A stretch of 64,000 nucleotides of DNA from Flammula alnicola (lineage: Eukaryota; Basidiomycota; Agaricomycetes; Agaricales; Strophariaceae), in contig JADNRV010000210.1 of the NCBI GenBank assembly GCA_015499995.1, forward strand, positions 1-64,000, written 5' to 3'. Position numbers and translations under genes: made by a program. The notes beneath the pieces were generated by a model that saw only the letters and a program-made list of their open reading frames with translations, made no database searches and was not told where the DNA came from. This document shows positions 1-10,378 of this stretch, piece after piece. Numbering within the stretch: position 1 is the first letter of the stretch; every line of letters starts with the position of its first letter.

Positions 1-670
1 CGGTACCAACCCTTGTACCAACCCAGACTCCGTCGCCGCTTGCTTGTACACAGCCGTGCGCCGAGTCGGCCCGTTTTTGTCGTTTGCGGTAATATGACAT
101 CACCTCCTGACTCACGCTGCTGCGATATTGCGCTTGCACAATGACGCCGATGTCGAGGATCCTATGTACGATATTTTTGGAGATTAGGCTTTCTCTGCAC
201 CGTCTTGTTTAAGTAAAAGGCTTGATCCAGATCGAGGCTAGACGGCATGTACGCCCTCACCTCACCAAGGGAGCCTTCAGGTTGGCGGATACATAAATAC
301 ATGTTCCTTTCAAGTCCAGATTCCTATTAGTATTAGTATGTAGTGCTTGCAAGTGCGAGATACTAAAATTACGACTTGCGCCCTACTTATTCGCACATCT
401 CATCCGTCCATCTCATCCGTCAATAAACACTATGTTCAAAAGATTACTGGATCAGAGGATCCGGCCAGAGCGACGACAGAATCTGACACCGACGAGGAAA
501 TGTACTGTATATTCAAAGAAAATTACACGATCGACTGCAGAAACTGGCCGCGATTCACCCACCATTACATATCACGGTGTAATTTGCCAAACCGTTGCCG
601 GATGCTTTACAAGCCTGCCTTAGCCTTGGCCAGCTGATGGATAATGCTCTCCCTCTCCTAAAATACCACC
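1..670. other. intergenic, no supported gene
   Basis: The stretch upstream of the first gene holds only short overlapping ORFs with no splice logic or recognisable motif. A repeated GTACCAACCC phrase sits at the very left edge. Nothing here is supported as a gene; promoter elements of the gene at 671 are presumably in the last 100-200 bases. Confidence 0.5.
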
Positions 671-1504
671 ATGGCTAACTTGCCTCGCACCGCCAAGTTC
701 GGTAGTGACTGGACGATCAACGAACTAGACGCATACCACATCGAGATAGTTCCTGTTGATACCCTCGACTTCTTTGGCGTGCAAGCATTGCCGCCGCCGC
801 AGGTCGATCCAGAGATTCTTGATCACGTAGAAGGCACGGACATGATACAGGACAGAAATGCGGAGCTTATCGGACTACTTGACTTGGCGATGCTCCCGAA
901 GTCTGGGGAAACCGCAGTGGATGATTTCGCAGTGGAGCTTTTCAAGGTGCTAGGTTACGTCAGACGCGACAGACTAGCCCGCACCCGCGTAGACCTTCCT
1001 CTCCTCATATGCGGTGAATATCGCCACGCCAAGACTGATGTTTGCCTTATCGACCGTTCTCAGAATGATGTACTCCTGCTCGTCCAAGAAGACAAGCGTA
1101 TCGATGGCCGACTTCCTCAAGCTGAAGCTCAGCTTGTCGCGGAGGCTGTAGCTGCCTCTTCGCAGAACAATCTGAGCAGAAGGGAGTTTGGGCTGCCTCC
1201 GTTGGCCGAGAAGGTGTGTGAACTATTATTGCTTTGTCCTCATTTATTCAATTTCCCTCGATAGATTATGCCTGGAATTGTGATGTTGGGTACGACACCC
1301 ACTTTCTATAAGATCCCTGTCTCCCAAAACCTCGTATATCATATCCGCCATGGCACCTATCCTCCAGATCTCACGCAGGTTACTTGCTGCTCTGTCTCTG
1401 TCCCACGTCCTGCCCGCAGATATAGCGAGGGCATGAAGCCGTTGGACAACAGAAAGGAAATTCTTAGATGCTATCAAGCTTTCAAGGCGATCGTTGGAAT
1501 ATGA
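671..1504 (+). CDS. hypothetical protein with PD-(D/E)XK nuclease-like core
   Basis: Two exons, 671-1213 and 1265-1504, with a 51-nt GT-AG intron in phase 0, give a protein of 260 aa. The start follows a favourable ACCACC context. The middle (about residues 85-150) has the order expected of a PD-(D/E)XK fold: a helical stretch ending FKVLGYVRRDR, then KTDVCLID, then a beta strand VLLLVQEDKR with the E-x-K type ending. The C-terminal part (YEGM-like CYQAFKAIVG end) is unassigned. Such proteins without signal peptide or membrane segment are common as small multigene families in agarics, which is family knowledge rather than something seen here. No catalytic function is proven and it may be a divergent or inactive member. 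It is followed by the NLR relic on the opposite strand. Confidence 0.72.
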
Positions 1505-2186
1505 TTTGGGAATCGAGATTGCTGTACTATACCTTATTTGTTGGTCGGGATATTTGTGATGATTTGACTGGAAATGCGTAGGCGTCAAACTTGTTATCAA
1601 AATGTCTGGATCAGATCTCAGATGAGAGCGACCAGAGAATATTCTAAATGCGCCAATGCCAAGTTCCAACACACCATGGAGTGACCAGTGGTCGGGATCC
1701 CAAGCAACACAAAGTAGTCCGTCGCAACCAAAGTCGCGGGAATCAAAATCAACGGGGGATTTTTATCTTCCCCCTTCAGTTTCCGTCCCAAGCCATCTGT
1801 TCAAGCGACATTAGAGTACGCCGTAAACGTGTCTCCAGTAATGATGGCATTCTTCGCATTGGAAAGTATTCCGCTGATCCTCTTCTTTCTACCTTGGAGA
1901 AAACATGGCAAGGCAATGTAGAACTCAAAACTGAAAGGAAGAGTTTATGTGGCAAGGTGAGGGCGCTTAGGACGCTCAGGACGCTCATTAAGATATTTGA
2001 TCTCCGATTGAAAATCTAGTCAGGCCGAGAAGGTTGTCACGTGCACGTGATATTTATGATTGACGATGATGTCATGTCAGTGTCACCCTCAAATGACGTG
2101 TTGCTGGAACGTTATAAGAAGCCAGATCTGTACTGATGAACTTTTGAAAAACTCGTACTCAAAAACTATACAGCAGACCAACACAA
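1505..2186. other. intergenic with NLR relic
   Basis: Apart from the minus-strand NLR first-exon relic at about 1790-2000, the stretch holds no gene. A TTATAAG box at about 2112 lies 70-75 nt upstream of the start at 2187 and could be that gene's TATA element. Confidence 0.5.
1790..2000 (-). pseudogene. relic of an NLR (NACHT) gene first exon and promoter
   Basis: Read on the minus strand, this segment matches the promoter and first exon of the intact NLR at 54084-56917. It encodes NAKNAIITGDTFT where the intact gene has NAKNVIITGGTFT, and the upstream CATAA-CT-CTTTCAG and CTCCAAGG stretches also correspond. The initiator is ATA in place of ATG, and the frame stops within about 20 codons (SNVA then stop); no NACHT exon follows. 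It is therefore a dead 5' fragment of a member of the same gene family, about 53 kb from the intact copy. Confidence is high for homology and moderate for the exact ends. Confidence 0.75.
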
Positions 2187-2858
2187 ATGTCGAATACGAG
2201 TATATCCTCGCAACCACCCTCGACCCGCAAGGGCTCTTTACCACAAACTCAGTCCTCACCCGCTCCATCCGAAAAAATAGAGTCCACCTCCAATAACTTA
2301 CCCCAACCCCGCCGCTCCCCCAACTTGCGCACCGTCTCACCACCTCTCTCCTCGATACGCCTCAGCCGACTTATCTACATTCTCGTAGGCCTGACCGCCC
2401 TTCTGTCCGCGTACTACTCCTATCGCGTCGTGCAATACAAGCGAGAGGTCGGGGGCTGGTGGAGCCTCGCAATGGGAAAGACACTGGCGCAGGTTAATGC
2501 ACGTGCACAGGGAGAATATGCCGATTCAGGCTCACGGAAGAGAAAAGGAAGAGGAGAACACGAGGTCGAGGATCGGATCAACGCACTGGCACAGGCGCTG
2601 GGGATGCCGTCCAATGAACTAGCGTCGGCCATCGCTGGCGCCGTAAGGTCGTACGTCCCGCCTGCGAGTCTGTCGTCGGTGGCTGCGAGGGAGACAGGAG
2701 AGGCCGTGCATATCCTTTTAAGCGAAAACCAGAATGAGAAAGGTGGCGCGAGCGGGAAGGGAGCATCAGCAGCACAAGCGACGGAGACCGCAAGTCGTGG
2801 TATGATGGAGGGAGTTGTCGAAGGGGTAGGGACATTTGTGGGCATGGACGAGCCTTGA
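2187..2858 (+). CDS. single-pass membrane protein, unknown function
   Basis: An intronless ORF encodes 223 aa. Residues 1-55 are Ser/Pro/Thr-rich and probably disordered; a single hydrophobic helix follows at about 60-83 (IYILVGLTALLSAYYS), flanked by Arg on both sides. A charged region with SRKRKGRGEHEVEDR and a helical, Ala-rich C-terminus complete the protein. There is no cleavable signal peptide, so the helix likely acts as an anchor; topology is unclear. I do not recognise the family. It converges on the RAD51D gene with about 196 bp between the two stop codons. Confidence 0.7.
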   Translation: MSNTSISSQPPSTRKGSLPQTQSSPAPSEKIESTSNNLPQPRRSPNLRTVSPPLSSIRLSRLIYILVGLTALLSAYYSYRVVQYKREVGGWWSLAMGKTLAQVNARAQGEYADSGSRKRKGRGEHEVEDRINALAQALGMPSNELASAIAGAVRSYVPPASLSSVAARETGEAVHILLSENQNEKGGASGKGASAAQATETASRGMMEGVVEGVGTFVGMDEP

Positions 2859-3054
2859 ACTTCGCCAAGTCGTGAAAGGCCCGATGGGTAGCGTGACTGA
2901 AGTTGATGGATCGAATTGTACAATTTTCGCAAAGGAATGTTCCAAGCATACAGGGTCTTTTCCTTTACCTGTTCCACGTTCTAAAGTAAATAAACCAATA
3001 GGCAGCATGAAGACGCTCATGCAGGATAAATTGCGTTTTGATGAATTCGAAAGG

Positions 3055-4190
3055 TTAAGCAATCCCCAGTGGGCTACATTCGAAGAAAATTAGCTGGTAA
3101 GTTCACAAGGCTCTGAAATATGCAATATACCACGGAGCGAGACTTGAGTATCTGTATGGAGTGAAGAACGGAGTCGTCCATCTCGTTATCCGCCTCTACC
3201 TGCAGCCACAGAGTTGTGTCGGTCATTAACGCGAAGGAAGGCCCGAGCGCGGGTTTTCTTTCAGATGTGTCAGACCCTCTCCCCGCAGTGTTATTTACGA
3301 CCTTGAGCCACGTCATCAGGTAAAAACAGAGACTTGGATGTGCTCCCGGCGGGACTTACAAGAACTGTAGCCCCTGACGTTTGAGCAAAGTTCTGGAGCT
3401 GTCGCATAAAATCAGTCATGACGGCGTGCCCTTGCGCCGAGACCGCGCTAAGCAGAGGCCCAAGAAGAGGTGTTATACTGTCGATGACGAGCAGTTGAAG
3501 ACGAGGCTGCATTGGCTCTAATCAGAGAGAACGAGATGAGATAAATGCGTGCGTACGTCGCTGAGATGGATCAAGTCTTCTAGCAGTGTTTGCATGGCGT
3601 CGATATCAAACGCCAATGAAACTTGAAATCGTTCGAGGACGGTAGCTGGGATCTGCTGGGAATCTAGAACTTGTGCAGCCTGTTCTGGAGAGAAGTCTCC
3701 TGTGGTGTCGACCCAGATGGCATTGTTATCAGAGTTCGCTGCCAGGTGATGGAGGAGAAAGTTCAGGGCAATGGTCTGAACAAAGGGAGAGTTATCACAC
3801 AACTCCTAAGCGCATCCAACATCCTAAAGAGCGCACAGATTTTCCAGACCCTTTATTACCCGATATTTCTATAACGCGTCGTCCACCTAACCCACGAAGG
3901 AAGGCATCCAGTTCTTCGTTCCCACTTTGAAGCTCACAATCTTTGGATCGTGCCTGTTCTTCGAGCAGAAACAGATCATGACCAGACACGCCGGGGGCAG
4001 CGCACATCTCCGCAGCAAGAGCAGTGTAGTCTGTAAGCTCTTGCAGCGTGACCAGACCTGCTGGCAAACGCTTAAAGATGTCGAAAGTCGAGGCTGAGAA
4101 TAGCAAATCAACTTCTGTTCGAACGCCGGTGGCTTCCAGGCTTGCCACTAGATTCGCCGGTATGGATGGAACTAAATTTGAGAGTCGCAT
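3055..4190 (-). CDS. RAD51D: RAD51D-type RAD51 paralogue, homologous recombination
   Basis: Five exons (4190-3837, 3805-3557, 3515-3360, 3301-3131, 3093-3055) splice in phase to 322 aa, close to the length of animal RAD51D. An N-terminal helical domain (about 1-75) precedes the ATPase core. Walker A is GNKGSGKS (111-118), Walker B is LQLLVIDS (about 208-214), and the RKPALGPS segment near residue 265 matches the RAD51D signature. RAD51 paralogues act in the nucleus as mediators that load or stabilise RAD51 filaments on ssDNA during break repair and replication-fork restart. Intron 1 is only 31 nt, directly after the Walker A serine; the phase and the paralogue alignment support it, but it is unusually short. 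The start at 4190 is chosen because the RLSNLVPSIP N-terminus begins there; an in-frame upstream extension looks non-coding. Divergent from the GH79 gene. Confidence 0.87.
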
Positions 4191-5101
4191 TATCAAAATA
4201 TCGGTCGATGGTGTACGAGCCACGTAGCAGTTGAAGGGTGAGAAAATAGGACAAGCCCAACTTGGCAACTATTTGAACAATATTTGTCACGAGCTTGGGG
4301 AAGAAACAACTAAAAAAAAATTGCGAAACACATTGCAATACACATCTCCATCTTGCTTCCTACCGCTTTGCCCACGACTCGGAGAAACAGTGACTGTGGC
4401 TGGCCATATACTGGCACTGCTTTTCCAATATTCGACCTCTTTTCATGACCCCCCTGGTTTAAAACTGCAGTGCAGAACGTATTAATAACCTCGCCACGCT
4501 ACTTTAGCTCGAACCCCCTTCAATTTCGGCTCTGAATTAGAAACAATCGACGCTGCCAGTGAGTTTACCTTTACACACGAATTCCACGTCACGGACACCA
4601 TGCATGTGCTTGTGCTTGTGCTTTCCAAGAATGTGGAAGGGGATCAGAGGGGACTGCCAAAGCACCACTTCTATTTATCGATTCACCAACCTAAGGCTTC
4701 CCTCGGGGATTACGGGTTTCTGCACCTTGATGGTTATCCCGCTCTACGTTGCCAGTGACCTATGCTATGCTTCGCGCCCCAAACAAGCATGCCTTATTTT
4801 GTCGGCTTTTCTAAATTTATGCTGCTTCAGCCTCCACGGTGTCTTCTATTCTGAGCAGCGCAAGACACGAGGGGTTGTCAGCTGGCGGCAGGCAGGAGGG
4901 AAGCCTTTTCTATATTCGCGCCGCCTTGAACTCCTACGGGTCAAGATCACTCGAAATGTCCATTCATCCTCTTTACACAAGATTAATCTTCTACGTCAGC
5001 ATGCGGTCTCCCACAAATAAATTTTTGAAGACACGAATTCAATCCCAAAATCATCTATAAAACGGCGCAAGAACCTGCGAGCTCCATTTCCGAAAATTCC
5101 T
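4191..5101. promoter_or_regulatory. divergent promoter region, RAD51D / GH79
   Basis: About 910 bp separate the two divergent starts. A TATAAAA box at 5056-5062 lies about 40 nt upstream of the GH79 start at 5102 and is followed by an AAGAACC-rich leader. No TATA is evident near the RAD51D start. The small ORFs inside this stretch have no supporting features. Confidence 0.55.
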
Positions 5102-7208
5102 ATGTTCTCATATCTTCACCAAGCTACCGCGGTACTTGCCTTTGGGCAAATCGCCGCCTGTCTCAACGTCTCGATCTCGACCGGCGCACCCTCATCGGCT
5201 GTCTCCATCTCACCATCCTTTTTATCCCTTTCTATTGAACAGGATCGGTGGACAGACTGGGTTGGAGTAACTTCAAGAAACGAATTCTTCTTCAACACTT
5301 TGGACAACTTGAACCAACTTACCGGAGAGCCTCCTCGGATTAGGATTGGAGCCAACAGCGAAGACCATACGAACTTTGGACAGAACGTACAGGTTAGTTA
5401 CCGCTCTCACACGTCAATGTTCGATAGGTAATATATTTCTTTTAGATTTCTCAAGCTGTCTTCCCGGAGCCTAGTGCAACGGTTCCATATCCAGAGGCAA
5501 TCAATATTACCGTTGGAGATGGATTTTACGAAGCTGCCCAATTTCTCCCACCAAGTAAACCATTTTCTCACTGGAATAGCTTGCTTTTTTTATCTCATTG
5601 ACTTTGCCATGTCATAGATACTCACGTTACTTGGGGCTTGAATCTTGGCGAGAACAACTTGACTGCAGCTTTTCTCGAAGTGAGGTCACTCGTAAAAGCT
5701 TTCGCCTCTCCTGCCATCAAGGATGCTGGCGTCACCCTCGATGCCATCGAGATTGGCAACGAAGCCGATCTATACTCGAGCAATGGCCTGAGGTCCAGCT
5801 CGTATACATCGACACAATACGTCAAAGAGTGCGTCTTTCTAGTCTTCTCGTTCCTTCATTAAAACGAAAACTGAACGCGATATTTCCCTTCTCTCCACTG
5901 AAAGATGGACCACATTTGCAACCAACGTCAGTGAAGCTGTCAAGCTGTCACCCACCTCAGTGACGCAATTCTGGGGTGCTGCCTTTGCTGGGTCCTCGCA
6001 CTCTACGAGCGGGTTCTCACCACAAGCTATCTTCAGCGAAGGCATACTTTCTTCTGCGGCTGGCGGATTGATTTCTACGTACGCCATCCAACTCGTGTGC
6101 ATCTTACTCCTATGATGCTCATCTCGATCCACGACACACGCAGTATCTCCGAGCACCGTTACAGCGGCTCGTTCTGCGCTGGCAGTGGTGGCCTTCTGCA
6201 AGATTTAATGACTAAAAGCACTATCAGAAGCAATCTGAGCCAATTCACACCGGATATCGCTGCTACGCATGCCCAAGGGCTCGATTACGTGCTCGGTGAG
6301 ACAAATAGCTATGCATGCCATGTGAGATTTTTTTCTCGAATTGTGGAATGACTATGCTTATGCTTTTTATTCAAGGGTGCTCCTGGTGTTAGTAACACAG
6401 CAGGAGCTGCGCTGTGGACATTGGACTATACACTGTTCGCGTAAGTATAGTCATTCTTGATTGATGAAAACTGTCCCTAAATTGATAATAACTCCAGATC
6501 GCAGCTCGGAATATCGAGAGTTTTCTTCCATGAAGGAATCGGTTTCAAGTATAATTTGGTAAGCTTAAAGCAAGGTTCACATAAGAAGACCCCGGTATCG
6601 TTTCTAACGCCAACTTCTTCCACCTTCCTAAATCCCGACAATAGATCCAACCCATTACCCTCACTCGATCGACCTTGGACGGTACCACTCTCGCCACGCC
6701 TCTTCCTCCGCACATCCAGCCCCAATATTACGCCGCAATCATCGCAGCAGAAGCCATTGGGGATAGCGGCAAAACGCGCGTGGTTGAGCTCAGCATAAAC
6801 AACACGCGGCTGTCCGGATACGCATTTTATGAGGGCAAGAACCTCACTCATGCGCTCTTAATCAATTCGCAAGCATTCTTTACCACGGACACTACGCCGA
6901 GGACAAGTACCCATGTTGATTTGAATATCTCGGGAGATGGTGCCCCGCAGAGTATGGATGTGAAGAGACTTTTCGTTCCGTATGTGTTTCTCTTTTCTTT
7001 CTTGTTCGATTATGAAGTTTTTGTTCAATGTTCAACGTCGCTTTGATTACACAGGCATGCAGATGATACGACAGGACTGACATGGGGCGGGCAATCTTAT
7101 GAGACTAGCGATGCCAGAGTCAACGGGACTCTGCAGGTGGAAAGTGTCGACGTCTCGGATGGCGTGGATATCCAGGAAACGGAGGTCGTGATGCTCACTT
7201 TCAACTAG
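5102..7208 (+). CDS. secreted GH79 beta-glucuronidase-like glycoside hydrolase
   Basis: Nine exons (5102-5392, 5446-5554, 5618-5828, 5905-6078, 6144-6321, 6376-6440, 6498-6558, 6645-6979, 7055-7208) give 525 aa. Residues 1-19 form a signal peptide. The (beta/alpha)8 core carries the clan GH-A pair expected of family 79: acid/base Glu182 in IEIGNEADLY and nucleophile Glu314 in LGETNS. The C-terminal beta domain ends with VVMLTFN. Family members release glucuronic acid or 4-O-methyl-glucuronic acid from plant or fungal glycans such as arabinogalactan side chains; the exact substrate cannot be read here. Every exon join is in phase and no disruption is seen. The TATA box at 5056 indicates a regulated promoter, as is usual for secreted degradative enzymes. 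Confidence 0.88.
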
Positions 7209-8549
7209 TTTGTGGTGCGTTCGGCCAGCTTTAGGTTTTTCGGGTCTGATGTTTTCGAGTGGTTTTTGGTTTTAGTCGTCTTTTAGGTCGTCTGATTATT
7301 CGCAGAAACATATTATACATCCACTTACAACATTTCTCTAATATATGTACCCCTTTTCCTTGCGTCCTGGAAAAACATATGACGCCATTACCTCTGTTTT
7401 TGTCCGCGCGCGATCCTTTACAAAGTCTCCTGGAGGCTGGCTTATTTTGAAACTGACCGTCATTTCCAGAATAGCCGTCAGCCACTGCGCAGGTGTATAA
7501 AAGCCTCCCCTTCCTCCCCGTCTCTCTCTATCTCAAACCACCACCATCTCCCACTTCTTCTCTCAAATTTTATACAATTTACTCAATACTAGCTACCCTC
7601 GAGCTCGATGCTATCGCTTCCTCTTGATACGCGTGTTGCTGCAGCTTCATTTTCACCATCGCATGGCCATGCGCATGGCTGGTCATCGTCGTTATTGGTC
7701 AACGTCAGCCATCTCGCCTAGGCGATATTTCTATCGTACGTCCACGCCCTTTGCGTTTGTTCACTGTATTCACGTTTAGACTCTTCAAAGTCTGCCCATG
7801 GTCGGCCAGCACCACCTGTCGCTGGTTCACCAACCGTCTCTCAACCACTACAACTGGCGGCTGACTCATCGTCACCATAAGGTATGTTCCATGTCAACTC
7901 ATCACTTTCTTTTCGACCGCTAATCGGCCATCCATTAGACACCCGCTCGCCGGTCAACGCCATACTGCTCGCCACAATATTAATCTCGCCTGTCAACTAG
8001 GCTTCGAGTACTCAACCTTTCGTATCTCGTTTGGCCGACCAGTTGTCATTCATTTGTCCTCGGACACTCAAGAACGGCGTGCTTGAACTCATCTCTGCGA
8101 CATGTTGTGGTGCCTGCTTATGGCCTGGAGGCCGCCGCCGTCTCGGTATTTACCGTCTAGCTATGCTCTCCTTTATAACTCATGCGACGTCTTCAGCGGC
8201 CTCCTCTCTTCCCTCTCCCAATCTGGCGCCTCAAAAGAGTCATGCATAGCGGTAGGGTGACCCAATGTGGGGCACGTCGATCTTCCATGATCTTGCTTCG
8301 GCAATTTCAAAGATAAACACCACTACCCTTCGGCCCAGTACCTATCGCTATTGCCATGACTCTGGCGACTACGGTCGCCGCCGGGGTTGTCCACACCACA
8401 CCATCACCACACTATACAACACCGCCAAAGGCGCGCAAAAACTCGGATGCGAGGTTAATGTAGATGTCGGTAGACCGTAGTAGGCCAGTGGCAGTTGGCG
8501 GCGCGAGACGTTCATCGTCTGGGGGGCCTGCGCATCCTGGATGTTGGGA
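7209..8549. promoter_or_regulatory. orphan TATA/CT-rich promoter and non-coding stretch
   Basis: TATAAAA at 7496-7502 is followed by a pyrimidine-rich leader full of CTCTCT and ACCACC and by an ATG near 7609 whose frame stops after about 37 codons. It looks like a genuine strong agaric promoter, but no spliced ORF with convincing coding character follows. From about 7680 to 8030 there are several degenerate GGTCAAC/GGCCGACC phrases resembling sequence inside the repeat that begins at 8777. Possibly the gene behind the promoter was lost to repeat insertion. Confidence 0.45.
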
Positions 8550-8693
8550 TGCAAGGGTCTGCGACGACGATTGACGACAGAACCGCTCATACGATTCAGT
8601 GCTCACATGTCACAGCCGACCTATTGCGGCACGCCCGTCGATAGCTCTCGCCTTCGCATACTTCCTCTTTGAGCATCTGTCGTCGTCGTCCTA
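8550..8693 (+). repeat. direct repeat R, left copy
   Basis: About 145 bp that recur at 43929-44080 in the same orientation, with shared stretches such as CAGCCGACCTATTGCGGCAC and CTCTCGCCTTCGCATACTTC and a few substitutions and small gaps. It abuts the end of the inverted repeat E (8777) on its right side, whereas the other copy abuts the same end of E on its left side. Confidence 0.75.
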
Positions 8694-8839
8694 GCTACCC
8701 CGGTCGCGATGGATTATCAGACCAAAAACTGTCGATAGGCATAAACCGTAGATTAGTTGGGGGTTTGCGGTTGATCACACGGCGGACATTCAACTGTCAA
8801 GTCGGCCGACCGGTTGTCCTGTTAAGTCATACAGAGGTT

Positions 8840-8883
8840 ACCGGCAAGTCATAACCTGTCATGACACAGGTTGACTTGCCGGT
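8840..8883. repeat. 44-bp palindrome in repeat E
   Basis: The arms ACCGGCAAGTCA (8840-8851) and TGACTTGCCGGT (8872-8883) are perfect reverse complements, and the inner AACCTGT and ACAGGTT extend the pairing around a CATG centre. The same structure is present in the other copy at about 43778-43821. It could form a cruciform or a hairpin in RNA. Confidence 0.8.
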
Positions 8884-9075
8884 CACAGTGGCCGATGTCA
8901 CGCTCTTTCTTTTTTTAATGTTCTCGCCTTATATTCTGCGTATTTAATAGTACTCATGCGTCGTGTTTATTCGAATTCATTCCCTCACTATCAATCTACG
9001 TATTGTCTTCGCCACTATTTGAATTCGCTGTAATCTAACGTTAGCAACTAACAAACGTACAAGAAGTACAGAAAC

Positions 9076-9746
9076 TTACTGCCAAATGTCAGAACGCAAA
9101 CGCTCGACGGAAAACGTTGTTGAATTCCAATTGTTGTAGCGTTTGCTAAACTTGACGTCGCCTTCATCGAGTTCTTTTTTTGCTTCGAACGTAGGATCGC
9201 GGTCGTCGAGATACCAATGTATCCCGCCCACATAAGCGCCGTCGCCTACCCCTTCGAAGACGCGCGCAGTTAAGTGATTGTCGGATTTGTGGACGGGTGC
9301 GCTAGAGTTTGAACAAATAAGCATTCAACGATACCCGTTTAAAAGAGATGGAAAATTAAGAGTACTTACCAGATCAAAAACGCACCGCTGTCGGGTAGAA
9401 CGTGCCTCAATTTTGCAATAGCAGTCTCAGCAGCTTTCACGAGCACTTCTCGGGGTTGTGCATGTCTCTGTGTTCTCAAATTTGCTATGAGATACATTTG
9501 AATGGGTGCAGTAGGTTTGAAAAACACAAAATGTACAGGTTTTTTTCAGTCTTCTAAACTTTCTCGCAGTCACTTGCTAAACTTTCTCGCAGTCACTTGA
9601 GTAGAGCTTATTTCTCAACCACCCAAATAATGCAGTGCTTTTAAATTAGTTACTCACTCTGAACTCCAGACTAGATGCCAAATGATCGAGGTTGGTGTAT
9701 TATTGCTCTCATTTGGAGGGAGTAAGCGTATGCCGTGAGCGTGCAT
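9076..9746 (-). pseudogene. coding fragment in repeat E, left copy
   Basis: Three coding-like pieces lie in order on the minus strand: one starting MHAHGIRLLPP and ending IWHLVWSSE before a GTGAGT donor, one with QPREVLVKAAETAIAKLRH, and one with DNHLTARVFEGVGDG and WYLDDRDPTF ending DIWQ before GTAAGT. The second and third join cleanly across an intron, but the first does not join in phase with the second. No downstream exon is seen. I do not recognise the family; it is a partial or dead gene carried by the repeat. The identical piece lies at 42914-43584 on the plus strand. Confidence 0.5.
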
Positions 9747-9780
9747 AATATGAGGGTTCGTTCCTAACTTTGTAACGAGT

Positions 9781-9972
9781 CACTGCTGCGGCCGGAATAT
9801 TTTGACGGGGGGTCAAAATGTGACAGCAGGTTGTTAAGATTTTGCGCATATTTTGCCGCTATATTTTGCCTTCACTTAAGGTGGAATACATGACTGCAAA
9901 ATGTGAGGGCAAAATTCAAACAACTTGCCGCGCATTTTGACCTCCCGGCAAAATAGTCTGGGCACAGCAGTG
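9781..9972. mobile_element. 192-bp CACTA-like MITE with AGT target duplication
   Basis: The element begins CACTGCTG and ends CAGCAGTG, i.e. 8-bp perfect terminal inverted repeats that continue imperfectly, and is flanked by AGT at 9778-9780 and 9973-9975. The other copy of the surrounding repeat (E, right) has a single uninterrupted AGT at 42880-42882 on the complementary strand, so the empty site is directly visible. CACT...AGTG ends with a 3-bp target duplication are hallmarks of the CACTA/EnSpm superfamily. Internally it is AT-rich with repeated CAAAAT/ATTTTG motifs and no ORF. Confidence 0.9.
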
Positions 9973-10378
9973 AGTGACAAGTGTAGTGATATTCGAATAA
10001 CCGTATTCGGCTATTGAAGACCATAAGGATGTAACTCAGTTAGTTGTTCACTTTTTCGATGAACGTTGGATGAGCGGTGCAGTTGTGTGGGGAAATTGCC
10101 AAATAAATACAATGATTCGTAAATTACTAAATAAGTACAACGATTTGATTAGCCTTAAATGGCAATTATCGAGCCCCTGTGGTACCCCATGTACCCCAGC
10201 GGATGGAAACGGGCATGGTTCGAAGCGCTGCTCGCACGGTGACGCTGCTCGCGGGTCATACGTGAACAAGTGACAGGAGGAGGAGCTGCGCCTGATTTAC
10301 TTGCGCCGTATCCACGATGTTGGTGCAGTCGTTTGGCTGCCGCGATTCACAAAGTCGCGTACGGCCTGGAGCTACCGA

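Larger units (their letters stand above)
8777..10378 (+). repeat. inverted repeat E, left copy
   Basis: This segment is nearly identical to 42424-43884 in inverted orientation. Shared borders are ACACGGCGGACATTC at this end and GGCCTGGAGCTACCGA at the far end. Differences seen by eye are a 192-bp MITE insertion (9781-9972), an indel of about 50 bp near 10180-10200, and rare substitutions. Contents include a palindrome at 8840-8883, a 22-bp tandem duplication near 9556-9600 and a coding fragment on the minus strand. Neither terminal inverted repeats of the usual transposon length nor a transposase are visible, so E may be part of a larger or non-autonomous element. Confidence 0.85.

Noticed and set aside
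8669..8854. 61-aa ORF spanning R and E
   Set aside because: It crosses the boundary of two repeats and its right copy joins to different sequence, so it is not a conserved gene.
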